The position numbers were made by a program, and so were the translations under genes. The notes beneath the pieces are model-generated. The model saw only the letters and a program-made list of their open reading frames with translations. It searched no databases and was not told the DNA's origin. DNA of 9,717 nt from Phycisphaerae bacterium (GTDB lineage: Bacteria > Planctomycetota > Phycisphaerae > UBA1845 > Fen-1342), in the NCBI GenBank assembly GCA_020058145.1, contig JAGVEP010000524.1, positions 1 through 9,717 of the forward strand, written 5' to 3'. Below are positions 6,830 to 9,717 of this stretch, piece after piece; the stretch's first letter is position 1; every line of letters begins with the position of its first letter.

Positions 6830-6902
6830 TTGGGGGTTGGCGATTGCAGTCGCAGCCGCGGCGATCCCCAATTTCCAATTTCCAATCGCCAATCGTCAAT
6901 TC
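6828..6902. repeat. Heptamer repeat and dyads between convergent alaS and FG-GAP gene ends
   Basis: Five tandem 7-bp units run from 6868 to 6902: CCAATTT twice, CCAATCG twice, then TCAATTC. Two complementary arms precede them: AATTGGGG (6828-6835) with CCCCAATT (6866-6873), and TTGGCGATTG (6837-6846) with CAATCGCCAA (6883-6892). The pairs cross, so they are alternative or pseudoknotted folds. They could act as a weak bidirectional transcription end, but no T-tract follows. The TGA of the minus-strand gene comes from the fifth unit. Confidence 0.75.
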
Positions 6903-7933
6903 CGACTTCGGCCCCTGCCGACCGCGAGACCGAGCAACACGAGAGCTAGTGCGGACGGCTCCGGCACACTTTGATACAGGTGCACCAGCCCGTCGCCATA
7001 GCCTATCAGCACGTCCGGCAGCCCGTCGCCGGTCCAATCGCAGATTGCGGGGCGCGAGCGCAACGTATCCGGCAAGTCGATCGGCACGCCGTCTGCGGTC
7101 ATAGCCGTGTAGTTAGAGAAATTGGGCGCGGCGTCGGTGCCGGTGTTGTTGTAGAAGAGCAACTGGCCGTTGGTGTTGCCCAGCAGCAGGTCCTTCTTGC
7201 CGTCGCCATCCCAGTCGGTGACGACCGGGCTCGCGCGCAAAGATGGCACGAGCAGGTCCACACCGTTGGCCTGCACGATGATCGTCGTGCGGAAATCGGG
7301 CTGAATGTCCGTGCCCTGGTTGAGCAAGACACGCAGCTTGCCGTCGAGCGCCCCCACGACGAGATCCTGTGTGGCGTCATTATTCCAGTCGAGCCAATTC
7401 GGAGTCGCGCGGCCCCCAACGTTGATGTCGATCTTGGAGCCGGGCGGACCGACCTGGACAAACGCGCCGCCGTCGAACGCGGGATTCGCGTTACTGCCCG
7501 TGTTCACGAAGAGCTTGACTTTCCCGTCGGCCTGCCCGACGAGCAGGCCCTTCCGGTCGGCGGCGCCACGCTGGATCAGTCGCGGATAGGCTCCCAGGCA
7601 GCCGACGGGCGGCACCGTCATATCTCCCCCGAGTGACTGGGCATAGAAGGAACTCGAAAAGTGCGGCAGCCCTAGCGTGCCGTCGTTGAGGTACACGCGC
7701 ACCTTCCCCGTGTACCCGGCACCGCCCTCGCCGACGACCAGATCGCACAACCCGTCGTCGTTCCAGTTGACGAACGACGGCACCGAATAGCCGGGCACGC
7801 TCAAATTCCACCCGCCCGCCTGGACGATCTGCTCGGGTCCGAGTTCGTACGCCGCCGCGGGGGGCAAGAACGGCGACAAAGAGATAGATAACACTGTTAT
7901 AACGGTACCGAAAACAATTCGACTGGTGAGCAT
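6896..7933 (-). CDS. Secreted FG-GAP/VCBS-repeat protein with PEP-CTERM sorting signal
   Basis: This 345-residue exported protein has no enzymatic motif that I recognise. A hydrophobic signal peptide covers about 1-28 (cleavage near PPAAA). Five repeats of about 60 residues follow, of the form P-x-x-x-D-W-x-G-D-G-x-x-D-L-L-x-G...G-x-L-x-x-Y-x-N, anchored near N57-W57, position 120 (degenerate), W183, W241 and W300. DWDGDGKKD at 240-248 is a typical calcium loop. The repeats suggest beta-propeller-like blades as in integrin-type FG-GAP proteins. The C-terminus has VPEPSALALVLLGLAV plus a basic RGRSRN tail, the PEP-CTERM signal recognised by an exosortase encoded elsewhere. The ATG start is supported by AGAAGGG seven bases upstream. 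It is convergent with alaS and divergent from the lipoprotein gene. The role is probably extracellular or in the matrix; the ligand is unknown. Confidence 0.88.
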   Translation of the reverse strand: MLTSRIVFGTVITVLSISLSPFLPPAAAYELGPEQIVQAGGWNLSVPGYSVPSFVNWNDDGLCDLVVGEGGAGYTGKVRVYLNDGTLGLPHFSSSFYAQSLGGDMTVPPVGCLGAYPRLIQRGAADRKGLLVGQADGKVKLFVNTGSNANPAFDGGAFVQVGPPGSKIDINVGGRATPNWLDWNNDATQDLVVGALDGKLRVLLNQGTDIQPDFRTTIIVQANGVDLLVPSLRASPVVTDWDGDGKKDLLLGNTNGQLLFYNNTGTDAAPNFSNYTAMTADGVPIDLPDTLRSRPAICDWTGDGLPDVLIGYGDGLVHLYQSVPEPSALALVLLGLAVGRGRSRN

Positions 7934-8185
7934 CGCCTAACCCTTCTGAGAATGCCCGGCGGGCCGAAAAAACAGGAACTCATCGCCCGTCAATCATGTT
8001 AGGCCCGCACGTTCGTGAAAATCAAGGCGGGAAAGTCCGGTACCGCGTGTCCGGGGTGCGAGGCACGTTTGATCTAACGAGCCCGGCACGCTAACGACGG
8101 CTGTCCGCCCGGTCGATAACTCCGGAAGAACGCAACACTTACTACACCGGGCCGCGACGCCGGGCGACCACAGGAGCAACGAGCG
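7934..8185. other. Divergent intergenic region
   Basis: These 252 bases separate the PEP-CTERM gene (leftward) from the lipoprotein gene (rightward) and should hold both promoters. The only promoter candidate I can point to is for the leftward gene. A GC-rich dyad GCCCGGCGGGC lies at 7954-7964 in the leftward leader. I see no recognisable riboswitch, tRNA or small gene, and no good -35/-10 pair for the rightward gene. Confidence 0.5.
7996..8025 (-). promoter_or_regulatory. Possible sigma-70-type promoter of the PEP-CTERM gene
   Basis: On the minus strand, TTGATT (8020-8025) and TAACAT (7996-8001) are separated by 18 bases. Each matches four of six consensus positions. Transcription would start near 7988, giving a leader of about 55 bases with the AGAAGGG site near its end. 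This is by-eye matching in a high-GC region and may be chance. Confidence 0.3.
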
Positions 8186-9397
8186 ATGAAATCCATGTTC
8201 AGCATCAGCACCGGCCTCGCGGGTATCTGCATCGTCCTGCTGCTCACGTCCTGCGGGACGCCGCTGCTGACGAACCTCACGGGCACGGGCGGGACAACCC
8301 AGGGCACCGCGGGCGGCATTTCGGCGTCGCCAGCCGCGGAGCCGGCAACCACGACCAGCACTAGCGGTGGAGAGTCCTCCGCCACCGGCACCGGGTCCGA
8401 GACCACCACCAGCACGACTGCCGGCAACGAGTCGTCCGGTACCGCTTCCGGCGATGGCACTGCTCCGGAAGCCACTCAGGGCACGCTCACGCTACGGATC
8501 GCGGCCGACTACACCACGGCGGGCTCATCCTCCACCGGGCAATCGGGGCAGGGCATCCCTTCCGATTTCGTGCGCCCCACGAGCTGTCAAGATGCCCTGC
8601 CGTTCGACGGGCCGCCGTACGCGGCGGGGCTCGACTGTGACGGTGACGGCGGCGTCGGACAGTACGTCACGCCATCGGTGTTCAAGATCGCGTTGAAGCG
8701 GGCCACGCTCTACGCTGCGGACGGGACGACTCTCGACCTCGTGCCGGATACCGGTACGCTCGCGAAATCGCAGGTGATCGATCTGACCGCGCCGGTGACC
8801 CTGGCGGCGGCGGAGGTGCCGGTGGCCACCTACACGGGGATGGAGGTTCAGGTCTATTACTACGAGCTGGTCATGCCGCTCAACGACCCGCCGGTGGACC
8901 AGCACATCCGGGTCTATCTGAGCGACGACGACTTCGAGGCCGAAGGTAACCTTGGTCATCACCAGGGCGACATCACCATGATCGACGACGACGGCAATGA
9001 ACTGGGCTTCGTCATGGGTGGCTCAGCGTGGACGGCCGCCTCGGTAGCCCCGGTGCGCGGGGAGTACTCGAACGGGGCGGGGGGCGTGGACCCCGAAACC
9101 GGCCACGCGCGCGGAATGTTCGGCGACGCGACGCTCTGGAACTCCACGCCCTTCATGCAAGGGGCCACGCAGGATATCTGCATTTTCGAAACCGGTTTGA
9201 ATCTGGAGTTGACCAGCGCCGGCACAACTCTCACCCTGCTGTTCAGCCTGGCGGATAGCTGGTTCTACGAGGACTTCAACAACAACCAGACCTTCGACCC
9301 CTGCGGCACGCCGGGTTTGAACGTAATGATGGACGGTTGTAGCGAAGGGGCCGGTTGGGCACCGCTCCTGCCTTATCCGGAGGCGGTTGTGGAGTAG
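8186..9397 (+). CDS. Lipoprotein of unknown function, possibly DUF4382-like
   Basis: This 403-residue envelope lipoprotein is not one I can name. The signal sequence ends in the lipobox LLTSC with lipidated C23. Residues of about 24-97 are a Ser/Thr/Gly/Ala-rich linker, probably a surface spacer. A beta-rich domain starts near GTLTLRIAADY (99-109). It includes the segment FKIALKRATLYAADGTTLDL, VIDLTAPVTLAAAEVPVATYTGMEVQV (split here: 166-185, then 198-223), whose arrangement resembles DUF4382-type carbohydrate or adhesin-like domains; this is a tentative match. CDGDGG (151-156) and DFNNNQTFDPC (363-373) look like calcium loops. Five cysteines besides C23 (134, 151, 332, 373, 385) could form disulfides. 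AGGAG (8172-8176) nine bases before ATG supports the start. It ends at a strong terminator and is probably monocistronic. Confidence 0.8.
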   Translation: MKSMFSISTGLAGICIVLLLTSCGTPLLTNLTGTGGTTQGTAGGISASPAAEPATTTSTSGGESSATGTGSETTTSTTAGNESSGTASGDGTAPEATQGTLTLRIAADYTTAGSSSTGQSGQGIPSDFVRPTSCQDALPFDGPPYAAGLDCDGDGGVGQYVTPSVFKIALKRATLYAADGTTLDLVPDTGTLAKSQVIDLTAPVTLAAAEVPVATYTGMEVQVYYYELVMPLNDPPVDQHIRVYLSDDDFEAEGNLGHHQGDITMIDDDGNELGFVMGGSAWTAASVAPVRGEYSNGAGGVDPETGHARGMFGDATLWNSTPFMQGATQDICIFETGLNLELTSAGTTLTLLFSLADSWFYEDFNNNQTFDPCGTPGLNVMMDGCSEGAGWAPLLPYPEAVVE

Positions 9398-9436
9398 ACG
9401 CGAGCGTCAGTAACCGGACACCCCATCTGCAAAACT

Positions 9437-9475
9437 GGGCCACGAGCGGCGGCGCTGCTCGTGGCCCGTTTTCTT
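9437..9475 (+). terminator. Rho-independent terminator of the lipoprotein gene
   Basis: An 11-bp perfect stem GGGCCACGAGC (9437-9447) and GCTCGTGGCCC (9457-9467) with a 9-base loop is followed by GTTTTCTT. It lies 40 bases after the stop codon and just before the repeat element. Confidence 0.88.
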
Positions 9476-9483
9476 GGTTGTCT

Positions 9484-9717
9484 GGGGTGTAGTCCAAAAC
9501 TGTGGTAGCCGCCCCGCGCGGCGAGCCTCCTGTCCGAGCCCCATGCGCCAGCGTGGGGTTTTCCGCGGAGCGCGCTGCGCGGACCCCAGGCTCGCGCCTG
9601 AGGCTCGGACGGCGAGCTGCCTGTCCGAGCCCCACGCGCCAGCGTGGGGTTTTCCGCGGAGCGCGCTGCGCGGACCCCAGGCTCGCGCCTGAGGCTCGGA
9701 CGGCGAGCTTTCCGCCA
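9484..9717. repeat. Left end of palindromic repeat element: 22-bp terminal motif plus two 91-bp units
   Basis: The 22-bp motif at 9484-9505 (GGGGTGTAGTCC at its outer end) is the exact reverse complement of 106-127. After a 24-base joint come two tandem units at 9530-9620 and 9621-9711, almost identical to the unit at 12-102. In the first unit one C-to-T change (CCCCATGC) turns a pair into a G-U wobble, so the hairpin is kept. The window ends in TTCCGCCA, matching the sequence that leads into the other terminal motif at 101-108. A complete element probably finishes about 20 bases past the window. Confidence 0.88.

Larger units (their letters stand above)
9398..9717. other. Gene-free 320-base tail: terminator then repeat element
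   Basis: No coding region is supported here. The first 40 bases are non-coding, then come the lipoprotein terminator (9437-9475) and the left end of the 91-bp-unit element (9484 to the window end). Open frames in this stretch are translations of the palindromic repeat in several frames. Confidence 0.8.

Noticed and set aside
8060..8076. Sigma-54 promoter (GGCACG motif) before the lipoprotein gene
   Set aside because: The GC dinucleotide expected at the -12 position is absent at the correct spacing.
9474..9692. Small open frames across the right-hand repeats
   Set aside because: They translate the palindromic unit; the same peptides recur wherever the unit does and no ribosome-binding site is associated.

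Overview
The window looks like a piece of a high-GC planctomycete-type chromosome. The evidence is indirect. One secreted protein ends in a PEP-CTERM sorting signal. Short palindromic intergenic repeats of a type I associate with Planctomycetota (translated as 'VGWALPT') are present. The window also carries 'RRHEGTEA'-type octamer satellites and 'IGDWKLEIG'-type heptamer repeats. No marker gene here fixes the taxon more closely.

Layout, left to right. (1) 1-127: the right end of a repeat element made of a 91-bp palindromic unit and a 22-bp terminal motif. (2) 191-1552, minus strand: an M20-family metallodipeptidase. (3) A 102-bp divergent gap holding a small inverted repeat. (4) 1655-3610, plus strand: mutL, an endonuclease-type MutL whose interdomain linker is built from 8-bp tandem repeats in two opposite orientations. 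(5) 3608-3720: a short element with 21-bp terminal inverted repeats that supplies the mutL stop codon and ends just before the alaS ribosome-binding site. (6) 3734-6829, plus strand: alaS, full-length alanyl-tRNA synthetase, enlarged by a GC-rich in-frame repeat insertion and a second insertion within a block of different codon use. (7) 6830-6902: heptamer repeats between convergent gene ends. (8) 6896-7933, minus strand: a secreted five-repeat FG-GAP/VCBS-like protein with a PEP-CTERM tail. (9) 8186-9397, plus strand: an unidentified lipoprotein followed by a strong terminator. (10) 9484-9717: the left end and two units of another copy of the element seen at the left edge.

mutL and alaS are co-directional, 123 bp apart, and possibly co-transcribed. 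Mismatch repair and alanine tRNA charging have no direct functional link, so this is probably a housekeeping cluster. The other three genes do not form a pathway with them: two encode export or envelope proteins and one a cytoplasmic peptidase.

The most notable signal is the repeat load and where it sits. Repeats have entered conserved genes in frame (mutL linker, alaS catalytic region) and supply the stop codons of two genes. The mutL array has sixteen contiguous 8-bp units. Gain or loss of one unit shifts the frame, and either change would remove the C-terminal endonuclease and dimerisation domain while leaving the ATPase domain. This is a plausible but unproven mutator switch. I saw no CRISPR array, tRNA, rRNA, transposase, integrase or defence gene.
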